Origin: Paenibacillus sp. FSL K6-3182
GTDB taxonomy: Bacteria > Bacillota > Bacilli > Paenibacillales > Paenibacillaceae
NCBI RefSeq assembly: GCF_037976325.1
Contig: NZ_CP150265.1
Coordinates: 4,211,501 to 4,275,500, forward strand
Direction: 5' to 3'
DNA length: 64,000 nucleotides
The notes under the pieces were generated by a model. That model searched no databases. It was not told the origin of the DNA and saw only the letters and a program-made list of their open reading frames with translations. The position numbers were made by a program, and so were the translations under genes. Below, in pieces: positions 43,021 to 53,288 of the stretch (the first letter of the stretch is position 1; every line of letters starts with the position of its first letter).

Positions 43021-44808
43021 TTTATTAATTAATGGAATGTTAATTTTGATTTTAGTACCTTCTCCCCGTTTGCTTGTTATGTTAATCCCATAATTCTCCC
43101 CATACATTAATTTAATTCTGTCGTCTACATTACGTATGCCGATGCCGGAGAAAAATTGGCGTTTCCTCTTCGGCGTACGTATCTTCTCCACTTTCAGCTG
43201 CTTTTGCTCTATATCCATACCGTCTCCGTTATCCACAACCTCGCATACTAGTTGGTCCTCCTGCACGGCTATCATGATCAAAATACTTCCTTGTTCTTTA
43301 ATGTTGAATCCGTGAAAGAAAGCATTTTCGATAAAAGGCTGGAGAATGAGCTTCGGTATGTGGTAATCCAAGCTGTCCGGCTCCACAAAATAATTCACGC
43401 GTATCTTCTCACTGTACCGCACATGATTGATATAGACATAATGCTTCATTGTCTCCAGTTCCTGACAAACAGGAATAGTGGACTCTACATCACTAACTGT
43501 ATTTTGCAGTAGAGAGATAAGTGCATTAATTGTACCTGCTGCTTTTTCCTTATTACCCTGCAGCACCAAAAACTTTATTGATGCCAGCGTATTGTATAGA
43601 AAGTGCGGATTGATTTGCATTTGTAGTGCGGCCAGCTCTGCGTTACGCACTTGCTTTTGGGTTTCCAACAGTCGATCTACATAATCATGCAGTGCATCAA
43701 GCATATAATTAAAAGCGTTGCCCAGCTCTTTAACTTCATAACTGCTAGTAGCGATATCGATATGATTATCGAATCCACTCGTTGGAATATGTGACATTTG
43801 TTTAACGAGTACACGCAGGGACTTCGTCATTTTTCGGGTAATTAAAAATACGATAATAAGGGAAATCGCCACGATGACCATAATGGTCAACGTCACCGCT
43901 TCTGCATTCACCATCTGTCCGGTCACGGCTTTCTTGTCAATTAGATTTACCAGATAAAAATCAAACTCCGGCAAATATTCAGAAAACACAATTCGTTCAT
44001 TACCCATGACGTAGGCGGATCCTTCATCTTCTTCTCCGAGCTGCTGAGCTGCTACTTCTGTATATAACGGCTTGTCCATCAGCCCAATCCGCTCGCTCCG
44101 ATTGCTGGACACAATCAATCCGTTTTTATTTATCAACAACACGTCATTGCCTTCACTCGTAAAGTTAGCATAAAAAGATCTGAAATTGCGATCACGAATT
44201 GCGACATACAAGGTGCCGTAAAAACTACTTGTCTGTTGATCAAATAAAGCTTTGGAAGCCACAAGCACTTGCTCTTTCGCTATGCCTTTGTTATCACCAG
44301 CTGGATAGAGCTGGTACAAGATTTGCGCAGATTGGTCATTTGTTGCTTTCGTAACGGTGTGATTTTTCATTTCCTCGGCGAAAGTGGACCAATAATAAGC
44401 ATCTGTTGAATAACTCCGACCATTCACGCCTATGATCATAATCCCAACGTCATAAGCGCTAAAGTTGGACCGAATCGCCTTCATGCCTTCTGTCATATGG
44501 TATGTTTCGGTGGCAAGTGATACTGCATCCGTCTCTTCGCCAGATAAATAGTTTCGGATAGAGGCATTTTGAGCTATCATCGCTGCTCCAGTAGCTACCG
44601 TGTAGTTGTAAGACTCAAGGTTGGTCTTCATCTGGTTCAGTAACTTGCTGTTAGTAATGCTGAACGTTTGAAAAAATAATTTCTCCGACATGCTGATCGT
44701 TATAGCTAGGGTTATTAGCGATACGGTAACGATGCTAATGAGCGTGACGAGAAACAACTTGAGGAACAAGCCCTGCTTTTTCAGCTTTAATGCAGCCTTT
44801 CTTATCAT
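43018..44808 (-). CDS. YesM-type sensor histidine kinase
   Basis: A 596-residue kinase. The first transmembrane helix is around residue 18 (LFLVTLISIVTVSLITLAIT), then a ~260-residue extracellular dCache-like sensor, a second helix (VTLTIMVIVAISLIIVFLIT), a HAMP linker, the phospho-acceptor motif QINPHFLYNTL and an HATPase domain with QPFIENAFFHGFN and GDGMDI. Its ATG overlaps the regulator stop as ATGA, so the pair is co-translated. It should sense the sugar of the adjacent orphan lipoprotein. Confidence 0.92.
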   Translation of the reverse strand: MIRKAALKLKKQGLFLKLFLVTLISIVTVSLITLAITISMSEKLFFQTFSITNSKLLNQMKTNLESYNYTVATGAAMIAQNASIRNYLSGEETDAVSLATETYHMTEGMKAIRSNFSAYDVGIMIIGVNGRSYSTDAYYWSTFAEEMKNHTVTKATNDQSAQILYQLYPAGDNKGIAKEQVLVASKALFDQQTSSFYGTLYVAIRDRNFRSFYANFTSEGNDVLLINKNGLIVSSNRSERIGLMDKPLYTEVAAQQLGEEDEGSAYVMGNERIVFSEYLPEFDFYLVNLIDKKAVTGQMVNAEAVTLTIMVIVAISLIIVFLITRKMTKSLRVLVKQMSHIPTSGFDNHIDIATSSYEVKELGNAFNYMLDALHDYVDRLLETQKQVRNAELAALQMQINPHFLYNTLASIKFLVLQGNKEKAAGTINALISLLQNTVSDVESTIPVCQELETMKHYVYINHVRYSEKIRVNYFVEPDSLDYHIPKLILQPFIENAFFHGFNIKEQGSILIMIAVQEDQLVCEVVDNGDGMDIEQKQLKVEKIRTPKRKRQFFSGIGIRNVDDRIKLMYGENYGINITSKRGEGTKIKINIPLINK

Positions 44809-46373
44809 GACTCCTTTATCTCCTCCGAGAATTGTTTCCGATACTGGCTTGGCGATATGCCGGTATGCTTTTTAAACACCTTTGTAAAATAACTCTGGTC
44901 CGAATAGCCTACATTTGCACTGATTTCGGATATCGATTCTCCTGTCGTCAAGAGAAGCTCCATCGCTTTTTCCAACCGGACTTTGTTCAGGTATTCACTG
45001 AAACCTTCCTCATTATGAGTAGCAAAAAAGCTTGAAAGATACGAAGCATTGAAATGAAACTGCCTCGCCACTCCGGTCAGCGTGATCGGATCAGCGTAAT
45101 GCTCATGAATATATTCAAGTAGATTAGATATATTTGGATTAAATAATGAGTTCGCCTTGAGAATCACATGTTCTGCCTCATGTATGAATGCTTCAGCAAT
45201 AGCAATTGCTTCTTTGGCATACCTTGCTTCATCAATTTTTCGGAAGTAGTCGTATTTAGCGTCTTCTCCCCCAGGGGTTTCATACTTCATTTTCCCAAGT
45301 GTTGTCGTCACGTTAAATATGAAGTTACCCAAAAACGATTTGAATTCAAAAATTTCGGTGCGATAGTCCTTCGACCACAGATGCACAAATTCCAGAAAGC
45401 TCGTAAACGCCTTCTGGAATTGCTTGCGTCGCAACTGTTCCGATAATTCGCCCATGTCATATTCTTGATACGCATCCGAGAGTCCCGGTAAATGATCATT
45501 TTCAATCAGGCTTCGTGTCGGCAGGTAAAAACTATATCTTGTAAGCTTCAAGTAATTGTTCCGATAAATCTCACCAAGGCGGTTAAAATCTTCGAAGCTT
45601 TGACTAAGTACGAATTGGGTACCGCTCTTAATCTCTGTCATTTCTGGGACGAGGCACCTGAGCTCCATGACCATTTCGACCCATTGCTCTGGATTCACAT
45701 TGATTAAGAAAAGAATAGAATCGTTGTCAAACTTCAGCTGCATATAGGCTGCTTTGTCCTTGCTGAGCTTACGCAGCCCTCTATCTATTTGGCTTGCGAA
45801 AGTCACCTTATCATCAGAATCTTTAATATGGTGCATGTCCGTACCGAAAAATGCAAAACGCCTGTATGGAAACTTCGAATGCACCAACCCAGGATCTTGC
45901 GAAGCCTCGTAACCGCTCATTAGCTTCTCGATTATTCGTGTAAGCTGTTTTTCCTCCATATCAATTCCTTGATCACCCATCTGCGTCCCAACCATTTTGG
46001 CTGTTGTTTTATTTAAGATCGATAACAGGTATTCGGCTTCCAACTTCGGCTTTAGGATATAATCCGCCACTCCGCTCTGAAAGGTGGAGCGAACGTAGCC
46101 GTATTCACTGAAGCTGCTTAGGACGATCACCTCAATTTGAGGGTACTTCTCCTTCACCCGCTTAACAAATTCCTCACCGTCCATAACTGGCATTACGATG
46201 TCTGTTAGAATGACATGAGGGTTGACCTCATCAACCAAATCCAAAGCTTCAAGACCATTCGAAGCCTCAGCGACGATTCGGTATCCCTCTTGTTCCCAAT
46301 CTAGAAGGTGCTTGACTCCTTGCCTAACAAGCATCTCGTCATCAACAATCATAATCTTATATATTGGTTTCAT
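44805..46373 (-). CDS. YesN-type response regulator (receiver + AraC helix-turn-helix)
   Basis: A 522-residue response regulator. In the receiver the acidic pair is at 11-12, the phospho-acceptor is Asp58 in ILTDIVMPVMDG, followed by VLSSFSEYGYV and the Lys of YILKPKL. The ~280-residue middle domain follows, then the AraC end: ITLTGVARQFHFNASYLSSF and ISANVGYSDQSYFTKVFKKH. The ATG at 46373 follows GGGGG; eight codons further upstream have no site. First gene of the regulator-kinase-lipoprotein set and the likely activator acting at the direct repeats at 42989-43020. Confidence 0.92.
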   Translation of the reverse strand: MKPIYKIMIVDDEMLVRQGVKHLLDWEQEGYRIVAEASNGLEALDLVDEVNPHVILTDIVMPVMDGEEFVKRVKEKYPQIEVIVLSSFSEYGYVRSTFQSGVADYILKPKLEAEYLLSILNKTTAKMVGTQMGDQGIDMEEKQLTRIIEKLMSGYEASQDPGLVHSKFPYRRFAFFGTDMHHIKDSDDKVTFASQIDRGLRKLSKDKAAYMQLKFDNDSILFLINVNPEQWVEMVMELRCLVPEMTEIKSGTQFVLSQSFEDFNRLGEIYRNNYLKLTRYSFYLPTRSLIENDHLPGLSDAYQEYDMGELSEQLRRKQFQKAFTSFLEFVHLWSKDYRTEIFEFKSFLGNFIFNVTTTLGKMKYETPGGEDAKYDYFRKIDEARYAKEAIAIAEAFIHEAEHVILKANSLFNPNISNLLEYIHEHYADPITLTGVARQFHFNASYLSSFFATHNEEGFSEYLNKVRLEKAMELLLTTGESISEISANVGYSDQSYFTKVFKKHTGISPSQYRKQFSEEIKES

Positions 46374-46859
46374 TTCTGCCCCCTTGCAGCTTTTCAACCT
46401 ATAATTATTACACTACGACATGATTTCAATCTAAAAAACCCTGAAAATTACCAGGGTATACAGAACATATTTTTAAATATATCTTAAGAAAATTAGACGA
46501 CTCCTAGAGAAGACCATACGGTATCGATTCATTTTTGGTCTTTCAATCAAATACACTCCTCTACTCTTGGTAATTGTTATAAGTGTAGAGGAATTTCACA
46601 AATTCATCCATGTATGCATGTATTCAGATCATGTATAATTGTACACTTCAATCGTGATATTTAATGAAAAAATGGTAATTTAATGTATATAAGTACGATT
46701 TTTAGGAGTGTCATGAGTTGTAGACTTGCCAATCTTAATCTTTCAAGAGGTTATTGCCAAACACAGCAACATTTTCTTCGATGCTATTTTTAATATCGCT
46801 TGCAATCAGTGTTATGCGATCGTAATTTGAGCTCTATCTTCTCATATGTTTGGTTAAAA
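46374..46859. other. Intergenic region upstream of the second regulator
   Basis: About 490 bases. A weak hairpin (ACCCTG/CAGGGT) lies at 46438-46457 and an 8-bp inverted repeat (TCCTCTAC at 46557-46564, GTAGAGGA at 46585-46592) is a possible operator. No gene was found. Confidence 0.45.
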
Positions 46860-46896
46860 ACACGTAGTCAGCTCACATGATGAGCTGACTACGTGT
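46860..46896 (-). terminator. Terminator of the arabinogalactanase gene, 16-bp stem
   Basis: ACACGTAGTCAGCTCA pairs perfectly with TGAGCTGACTACGTGT around CATGA; the minus-strand read-out ends in TTTTT. It lies 14 bases after the SLH protein's stop. Confidence 0.92.
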
Positions 46897-46909
46897 CATT
46901 CTTTATTGA

Positions 46910-49900
46910 TTACGAATTAATCAGCTTAACAAAGCTCAATGCTCGCTTCAGCATGACTGCTGTCTGAGCACGGCTTGCTGTATCTTTAGGCGCAATCGTG
47001 GTTTCCGATTTGCCATTCATAATACCTGCATTTATTACGGCTTGAACCGCTTCACGGGCAAAGCCCGATAGCTGGTCTTGATCAGCAAATGCAGCTAACG
47101 AAATGCTTGATGAATTCGATCCAGCGCTTGTATCTCCTTGAACGAGCTGAACAGCTTTCATAATCATAACTGCCATTTGCTCTCTAGTGATGAATGCTTC
47201 AGGATTGAACTTGTTGTTGCCTACTCCTTGTACTAACCCGTGCTGAACCGCAGTACTTACATCTGCGGCATACCATTTAGCAGCTGCTACATCGTCAAAT
47301 ACCTGCTCTGCACCATTATTATTCAAGCCCAAGCTTCTTACTAGCAGCGATGCGAATTCTGCACGAGTCACTTTCCCTTCCGGATCATAAACTTGATTCG
47401 TTTTCCCATTCACGATCAGCTTAGAAGCGAGTGTTTCTACATCCTTCTGTGCCCAGTGTCCGCGCATATCTTCGAATGTTTTACTGCCTTCAATGAAGAC
47501 ATACATGCCATTCGAGTAATGCTTGATCGTAGCTACAGTCTTGCCATCCATAACGGTAAACACCGCTGGTACAAATCGAATGGCTCCCGTTTCAGGATCA
47601 TATGATACGACCGTTGCTTCATTGAAATTGCGAATTACTTTGTCTACGGTTAAAGTACGCTCAATAGAACCGGTGGAATGATTATCGTATTCCGCATCTT
47701 TCGTTTTCAGCGTTGCTTTATAGTCGATAATATCGCTTATACGCTTCATTCCATTGCCGGATAGGGCTGCATCCAATTGCTGCAACTTATCTTCGTTCGC
47801 TTTCACCATGCTTACAATTAACACAGCATTGGCATCTACTTTCCCTTTCATATCCTTGCTGTTTAATATAGACACCGGCCATTCGTAGCTTCCAAACTTG
47901 CTGCGAATCGAAAGAATCGAATCTGGCTTGTTCGCGGCTAATCCACTCAAAGCGTCCAATGGAATCCTCACTTCATATCGTGTGTGGTTTCCAGGAACAT
48001 CAATCGTTAGAATGGAACCGGCTTGTACAACCTTTAAAAACTCCGCTGCCTTTTTGGCAAGTTGATTGCGATCAAGCGAAGCCGTCAAGCTATTTAGTGC
48101 GGAATCAATCGATAGCTCAGATTTCTTCGGCTCGTATAAAGCTGGGTTTTCAAGGTCTGGATCTGTAATACCAACACCGCTACCACCGTTGTTTCCTCCG
48201 TCGGAAGTTTGATTAGTAATTTCAATCGCTTTTTCACCTCGAACCCCAGATCCGTCCGTTGCAGCTGCGACTACTTTTACAGCGCCGTCCTTCACGGCAG
48301 TCAACAATCCGTTTTGATCGATCGTTGCTTTGTCCGTTGCCGTTACGCCATCTGACTCATAGACAGTCCAAGTTACCTTCTTAATGGAAGCGTTCGTTGG
48401 CAATAGCTCTGCCGTCAACTTCAGGCTGCCGCCCTTCACTTCTATTGCCGCTTTGCCACTTTCGCTAGTCAGGCTGATCGATTCTACCAACACATTCGTA
48501 GATTCTGACTCCCACTTCGCATATAAGGTGATATCTTGTTCTGCTACTCTATCTGTTGCGAAATTCCATTGTTCCTTCAATGCTTCATCCTTGTACCAAC
48601 CGATGAAAATATAACCTTCCTTGTTCGGTGCTGCTGGTTCTGCAATCGGTGAATCTGGTTTTGCTTCGATGCTAGCTACACTACTACCACCATTACTATT
48701 GAATGTTACTGTGTACTTTTCTATTTGCGCTTCCCCAAATTGTGAGTAATCCCATTCCGATTGCCAATTCATTGAAATGCGTTTATTCTCAGTGTCCAAG
48801 TGTAATGGGGACCAAATATATCTGGAGTCACTCAAGTTTCCAGGATTCCAACGATCCGCCATAAAGATAAATTTATCTCTTACAATATTTCCATTTTTAT
48901 CTCTGTATGGAAGTACAAAAGTACTTTGACTCTCATGAGTCGTACCTTTGTAGTCATCCCAGAATGGATCGCCTTTATCTTCCCACCACCACGTTAATGG
49001 ATGACCTGTAATATGATATTTAGCAGGATTTGGGTTCCAGCCTGTTAAACCAGATGTTATAGAATAATACGTATCATCTTGTTTAAATAATGTTGGAGCT
49101 TCTCTACCATTGCTATGAGCTTTCGCCCAAATCGCATTTCCATGTTCCTCACGAGCTGGTTGTGTATAAGTATCATCCAGTTTTAGAACGATGGTTGTCC
49201 CATTTCCTTCGGATGAATAGACCAAATATGCTGTTTTATCCTTATCATCATCTACATAAAGGGTCATATCGCGGAGCATACCATCTCCTTCACCCCTTTT
49301 GTCAGGATCCCATCCATCATTTGGCATTCTCTCGATATCAAGCACTTTAAACGGACCTATAGGAGATTTACTTACAGCTACACCACCTGATGCTGTCCAA
49401 TATTTACCCGACATTGGACCATCATGATGCCACCACATTACATAATTATCATATTTCTCGTTGTAAACAACTTTTGGCCGTTCCACAACTTTATCCCAAT
49501 TGAACAGCCCGTATAATCTTTGTTTCTCTTCGATAGAAGTATCTTTATAAAGTGCATTCAAATCGGCAATTTGTTCCCGTGTATTATGTTTTTTAAGTGT
49601 TTGAACTGGTGATTTCATGTTAACAGCGAAATTATAAAAACGTTTTTCCACTCCATTTTCCGGAATGAAATTCCAATCATCAAGCTTCCCATAATTTTGT
49701 TCTTGTCGCCAAGATTCGAATCCTACTCCCGATTCCTTATACAATTCATCATCTTCATGAATATACATTGGAATGTTAGAAGCATCCGTCAATCCATCGT
49801 AAGTTCTATCACCAAGAGACGGATTATTAAATACCGGCAATACAACACCTTCATTTTTCCAATTATAAAGGTCAGTAGATGAGTAAGCATGTACACCAGT

Positions 49901-52900
49901 CATCGGAACATAACCAGCACCCATGTTCGATTCCGTTTTATCTTCTCCGTACCAATAGTATTTTTTAGTCTTTTCGTCATATATAATACCTCCGCCATGC
50001 GCCTGAATTGGCACACCGTCAGTATCTAGCCACACTTCACCATTTTTGATGGAGCTTACATGACCAAGATTAGAATAGAAATTATAATATTCATTAAGCC
50101 AGTAATTATAATGTTCTAGTGATTCTAACGTTAGATGCTCTGTATCTTCGAGTTCATTTAAATAATTGTCCATAATATTTCTTACATATGGAACCATATC
50201 TTCGTAAAGAGTGACCAACTTTTCCTTAGCAATTTGAACTATACTCGTATCAATGTCCGCAACATACTTTTGATAAACAGCCAAATCACCAATCGATAAA
50301 GTAGAGCTGTTGCCGCCAGTTTTGATAACTTGAATAGCTACGTAACGTGCATTTTTTGAGGTGAAGGTTGCGAATTGATCATAATCTTTTCCTGTATCAA
50401 GACCGCCGACGGCTGCCAACTCAAAATGTTGATCCAATTCACTTTGTGTTCCTGTTAATTCAACGTTTGACAAATCTTTATCGCTTGTATAAATTTTGAA
50501 TTGTCTAATACGACCGTTTTCTTTATCTTTACCTTGTCTCGGTGTGTAGAGGATTTGACTTATATCTTTTCTACTTTTATTCAAGTCAAGAACGATATAG
50601 TCGCCTGCTTGGTATTTGCGGCCCCAATCTTCCCAATTCGTTTCATAAAATGTATCTCGATTACCATCTAACATGCTTTCTACAGGTGTGCTCCAGTGTG
50701 CTTCTGGGGCGTATTTTACTGTGATCCCTTCAACTAAGAAACTATCTCTCTGCAAATTAACCATTTCATCATTAATTTGATTAGTCGTACGATTCATTTC
50801 TTCTTGCGTGGATGAATCCGATTTCATTAATGCATTGCCTGCATCAACATACTGTTTCAAAAGCTCTAATAGATTTTCATCTTTATTCGAAGTTGCAATA
50901 AATTGTTCAGCATCCGTTATTGCTTTAGCAAGTTGCTCTGAATTTAGTTTAAAATTTGAATCCCTGTACAAATTGATTTCAGCAGCAGATGCAAACTGTG
51001 TGCCAACATCACTTTGCGATGCTAGTGCTTTGAATTTAACATGAGTCGCATCGACGGGAGTAAAGGTTGCTGTTTTTATTGCTTTGTTAGCATCCCATGT
51101 TCCTTCTGCAATTTTGTTAAAATTCACACCGTCAATACTTGCTTCAATTTCAAACTTAGTAACTGTACCATTCGTATCTGTGTCTTGTCTTGGTGTATAT
51201 TCCAGTTTGTTAATGCCTTTGTACAGTTTGCCTAATTCATAAGTAATAGAGTGCGGTGGTTCTTGATAGCCATCGCCCCATGGCGTATGCCATTTTGTAT
51301 TTACATCACCGTCTATGGTAAGCTCCGGACCTTCTCCAGATTGTGCGCTGCTCGCCGAAGCTCTCATCAACTGTTGTGGTATAACACCTATAACACCATC
51401 AGACAACATTGCCTTGAATTTGAGGCTGATTTCAACAATTGCATCAGATATTTGTTCATTGCTGCCAGATTGAAGCGCATCGTCAGCTTTTGTAATTAGC
51501 GCTTCCAACTCTTCAATATCCGGGTTATCTTCATTCAAGGTTGCTTTATGTTGTTCAATACTTACCTTTAAATCATTTAATATCTGTGTAACGTCTGCTT
51601 CTTGGCCTTCAACGTACTGTGTATTTTTGATTACAAAAGTTGTAATTGATTTTCCTTCCACATTTGCATAAAGCTTAGTTCCTAAAACCTCTAATTTACC
51701 TTCCTGTAAATCTTTTTCTGAAGTTGTCACATAAGTGGATACTTCACTTCCCGGCTTTGCAAACTTGGAAAGATCAAATGACAATTGTCTGCTGACTTGA
51801 TCCGGGTTGCGATAAACGATAACCGTTTCCCCCGTCCCTTCGTTATAAGCCGTTAGTGTCTTTCCATCACCGTCGCTATTCTCAAAAAATTTCGAGCCTT
51901 GCGGAATGAATTTACTAAATTGCGCCATCGCATAATATTTTTTTGTATACCACCATTGTTCAGTATCAAAATCAGCATGAATCAGACCCCAGTTCATATT
52001 CTCTTTGTCTGGTTGCATATTTTGTTCGCTTTCAATAGCTTGCCAAATTACCCATGCCTGCGGTTCAAACCATTTAATATCCACCATAATTTGATCAGCC
52101 AGCGCTAATGCCGGTTCGATATCATCATGATTATGAGCAATACCGCTTGGTCCTAAATCAACTTCTGACATCCATAGCTTTTTATTTTCCTTTTCGGCAA
52201 GCTGACGAACCTCATATCTTTTTGAACCTCCATAAGCATGAACATTCATTTGAGATATGCTGTTTTTTGCATCGTCGTTATAATGGCTCCAATTTTCCAG
52301 GAAAGTATCAATTACGGATTCTTCCATTGCTGAAACGCCAACATTATTCAATCCTTTTTCATTCAGCTTTTGCCGAGCTTCCCAAATAATCCATGACTGC
52401 GCCCAAGGATCCCAATGCGAGCCTTCCTGACGATTGAATGCACCCCAATAATTTGTATTGGGCTCGTTAATTGGCGAAAGAGTATCGAACTCTATTCCAA
52501 AATCATCTTTATAATGTTTGACTACCTCTGCTAAATATGCCGCGAAATCATCATAATAATCTTCTTTTAAGTTATTCTCCCAAGCATTATGATTACCAGC
52601 AGTACAACCACTGTGGGTCATATAGTATGGTGCAGAATTGGAAAACGCTTCCATAATTAGTTCTGGTTTACGTTTCAATGCTTCCTGCAACCACCAACGC
52701 TGTTTTTCATCGCGGTTAATATCAAAATGACCCTCTTCTGTTGAAAAGCCTTGAATATCAGCGCCTTCACGCATATGATTGTGAGTCGGATCATCGCCAC
52801 CGCCAATGTTGTAGCGGGCAATATTATAATTAAGTCCCTCTTTGCCATATAATGCATCCACCAAATCATTTTTCGCCTGCTCGTTTTCCCAGCCGCCAGT

Positions 52901-53092
52901 AGCATTAGCAAACCATATTAATGAAGTTCCCCAACCATCCCATACTTTCTTCATCTTGTGTGGACTTAACTTAATTTCAGTTGCACTTGGTGCTGCCGAG
53001 ACAGCATTCGGCAAGCCAACGAACATCGATCCTACTAGCGAAAATGCCAAGTATGACAACATCATTTTTTTTACGCGTTTTTTAATACCCAA
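46910..53092 (-). CDS. SLH-anchored bifunctional GH30-GH43 arabinogalactan-degrading protein
   Basis: A 2,060-residue secreted surface protein. In order: signal peptide ending NAVSA; a GH30 barrel (VWDGWGTSLIWFANATGGW, acid/base Glu210 in SPINEPN, nucleophile Glu310 in LWMSEVD) like endo-beta-1,6-galactanases; a FIVAR-like helix pair; an F5/8C-type carbohydrate module (~570-710); a second FIVAR; a second F5/8C module (~790-945); a GH43 subfamily-24-like domain (~1020-1480, IQAHGGGIIYDEKTKKYYWY) like exo-beta-1,3-galactosidases; an InlB B-repeat; a BIG2 domain; an unknown beta-rich region; and three SLH repeats (~1870-2055). A TTG at 53092 with GGGGAGG seven bases ahead is the best start. It should cut both backbone and side chains of type II arabinogalactan at the cell wall. 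Confidence 0.85.
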   Translation of the reverse strand: MGIKKRVKKMMLSYLAFSLVGSMFVGLPNAVSAAPSATEIKLSPHKMKKVWDGWGTSLIWFANATGGWENEQAKNDLVDALYGKEGLNYNIARYNIGGGDDPTHNHMREGADIQGFSTEEGHFDINRDEKQRWWLQEALKRKPELIMEAFSNSAPYYMTHSGCTAGNHNAWENNLKEDYYDDFAAYLAEVVKHYKDDFGIEFDTLSPINEPNTNYWGAFNRQEGSHWDPWAQSWIIWEARQKLNEKGLNNVGVSAMEESVIDTFLENWSHYNDDAKNSISQMNVHAYGGSKRYEVRQLAEKENKKLWMSEVDLGPSGIAHNHDDIEPALALADQIMVDIKWFEPQAWVIWQAIESEQNMQPDKENMNWGLIHADFDTEQWWYTKKYYAMAQFSKFIPQGSKFFENSDGDGKTLTAYNEGTGETVIVYRNPDQVSRQLSFDLSKFAKPGSEVSTYVTTSEKDLQEGKLEVLGTKLYANVEGKSITTFVIKNTQYVEGQEADVTQILNDLKVSIEQHKATLNEDNPDIEELEALITKADDALQSGSNEQISDAIVEISLKFKAMLSDGVIGVIPQQLMRASASSAQSGEGPELTIDGDVNTKWHTPWGDGYQEPPHSITYELGKLYKGINKLEYTPRQDTDTNGTVTKFEIEASIDGVNFNKIAEGTWDANKAIKTATFTPVDATHVKFKALASQSDVGTQFASAAEINLYRDSNFKLNSEQLAKAITDAEQFIATSNKDENLLELLKQYVDAGNALMKSDSSTQEEMNRTTNQINDEMVNLQRDSFLVEGITVKYAPEAHWSTPVESMLDGNRDTFYETNWEDWGRKYQAGDYIVLDLNKSRKDISQILYTPRQGKDKENGRIRQFKIYTSDKDLSNVELTGTQSELDQHFELAAVGGLDTGKDYDQFATFTSKNARYVAIQVIKTGGNSSTLSIGDLAVYQKYVADIDTSIVQIAKEKLVTLYEDMVPYVRNIMDNYLNELEDTEHLTLESLEHYNYWLNEYYNFYSNLGHVSSIKNGEVWLDTDGVPIQAHGGGIIYDEKTKKYYWYGEDKTESNMGAGYVPMTGVHAYSSTDLYNWKNEGVVLPVFNNPSLGDRTYDGLTDASNIPMYIHEDDELYKESGVGFESWRQEQNYGKLDDWNFIPENGVEKRFYNFAVNMKSPVQTLKKHNTREQIADLNALYKDTSIEEKQRLYGLFNWDKVVERPKVVYNEKYDNYVMWWHHDGPMSGKYWTASGGVAVSKSPIGPFKVLDIERMPNDGWDPDKRGEGDGMLRDMTLYVDDDKDKTAYLVYSSEGNGTTIVLKLDDTYTQPAREEHGNAIWAKAHSNGREAPTLFKQDDTYYSITSGLTGWNPNPAKYHITGHPLTWWWEDKGDPFWDDYKGTTHESQSTFVLPYRDKNGNIVRDKFIFMADRWNPGNLSDSRYIWSPLHLDTENKRISMNWQSEWDYSQFGEAQIEKYTVTFNSNGGSSVASIEAKPDSPIAEPAAPNKEGYIFIGWYKDEALKEQWNFATDRVAEQDITLYAKWESESTNVLVESISLTSESGKAAIEVKGGSLKLTAELLPTNASIKKVTWTVYESDGVTATDKATIDQNGLLTAVKDGAVKVVAAATDGSGVRGEKAIEITNQTSDGGNNGGSGVGITDPDLENPALYEPKKSELSIDSALNSLTASLDRNQLAKKAAEFLKVVQAGSILTIDVPGNHTRYEVRIPLDALSGLAANKPDSILSIRSKFGSYEWPVSILNSKDMKGKVDANAVLIVSMVKANEDKLQQLDAALSGNGMKRISDIIDYKATLKTKDAEYDNHSTGSIERTLTVDKVIRNFNEATVVSYDPETGAIRFVPAVFTVMDGKTVATIKHYSNGMYVFIEGSKTFEDMRGHWAQKDVETLASKLIVNGKTNQVYDPEGKVTRAEFASLLVRSLGLNNNGAEQVFDDVAAAKWYAADVSTAVQHGLVQGVGNNKFNPEAFITREQMAVMIMKAVQLVQGDTSAGSNSSSISLAAFADQDQLSGFAREAVQAVINAGIMNGKSETTIAPKDTASRAQTAVMLKRALSFVKLINS

Positions 53093-53120
53093 TTTCAACC
53101 CTCCCCAAAATAGTAACATC

Positions 53121-53288
53121 CTAAAGCAACACTTTTTTTATAAATCCTCTGTTACCTAAAGGAATGTATGCCTTTAATAGCCATGGCAATCGCCAAGGCT
53201 GCATTTGATAAACATCCCTTTGAATCATCGTGTACTTGCCAATAAGCAATACATTCATCACCTCCTTTTAATACGTTGAATGTATAAA
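53121..53288 (-). other. Leader between mglC and the arabinogalactanase, with a perfect Shine-Dalgarno and micro-ORFs
   Basis: AAAGGAGGTGAT, a near-complete complement of the 16S rRNA end, lies at about 53257-53268. Six bases after GGAGG an ATG (53254) opens a nine-codon frame (MYCLLASTR). Another frame from 53258 runs 45 codons (MNVLLIGKYTMIQ...) to 53121. A third, startless frame reads IAYWQVHDDSKGCLSNAALA and looks the most protein-like. Either a small gene damaged by one extra base or a regulatory leader peptide is possible. Confidence 0.35.

Noticed and set aside
46438..46457. Hairpin ACCCTG/CAGGGT before the second response regulator as a riboswitch or attenuator
   Set aside because: The stem is only 6 bp with no conserved aptamer features or alternative stem.
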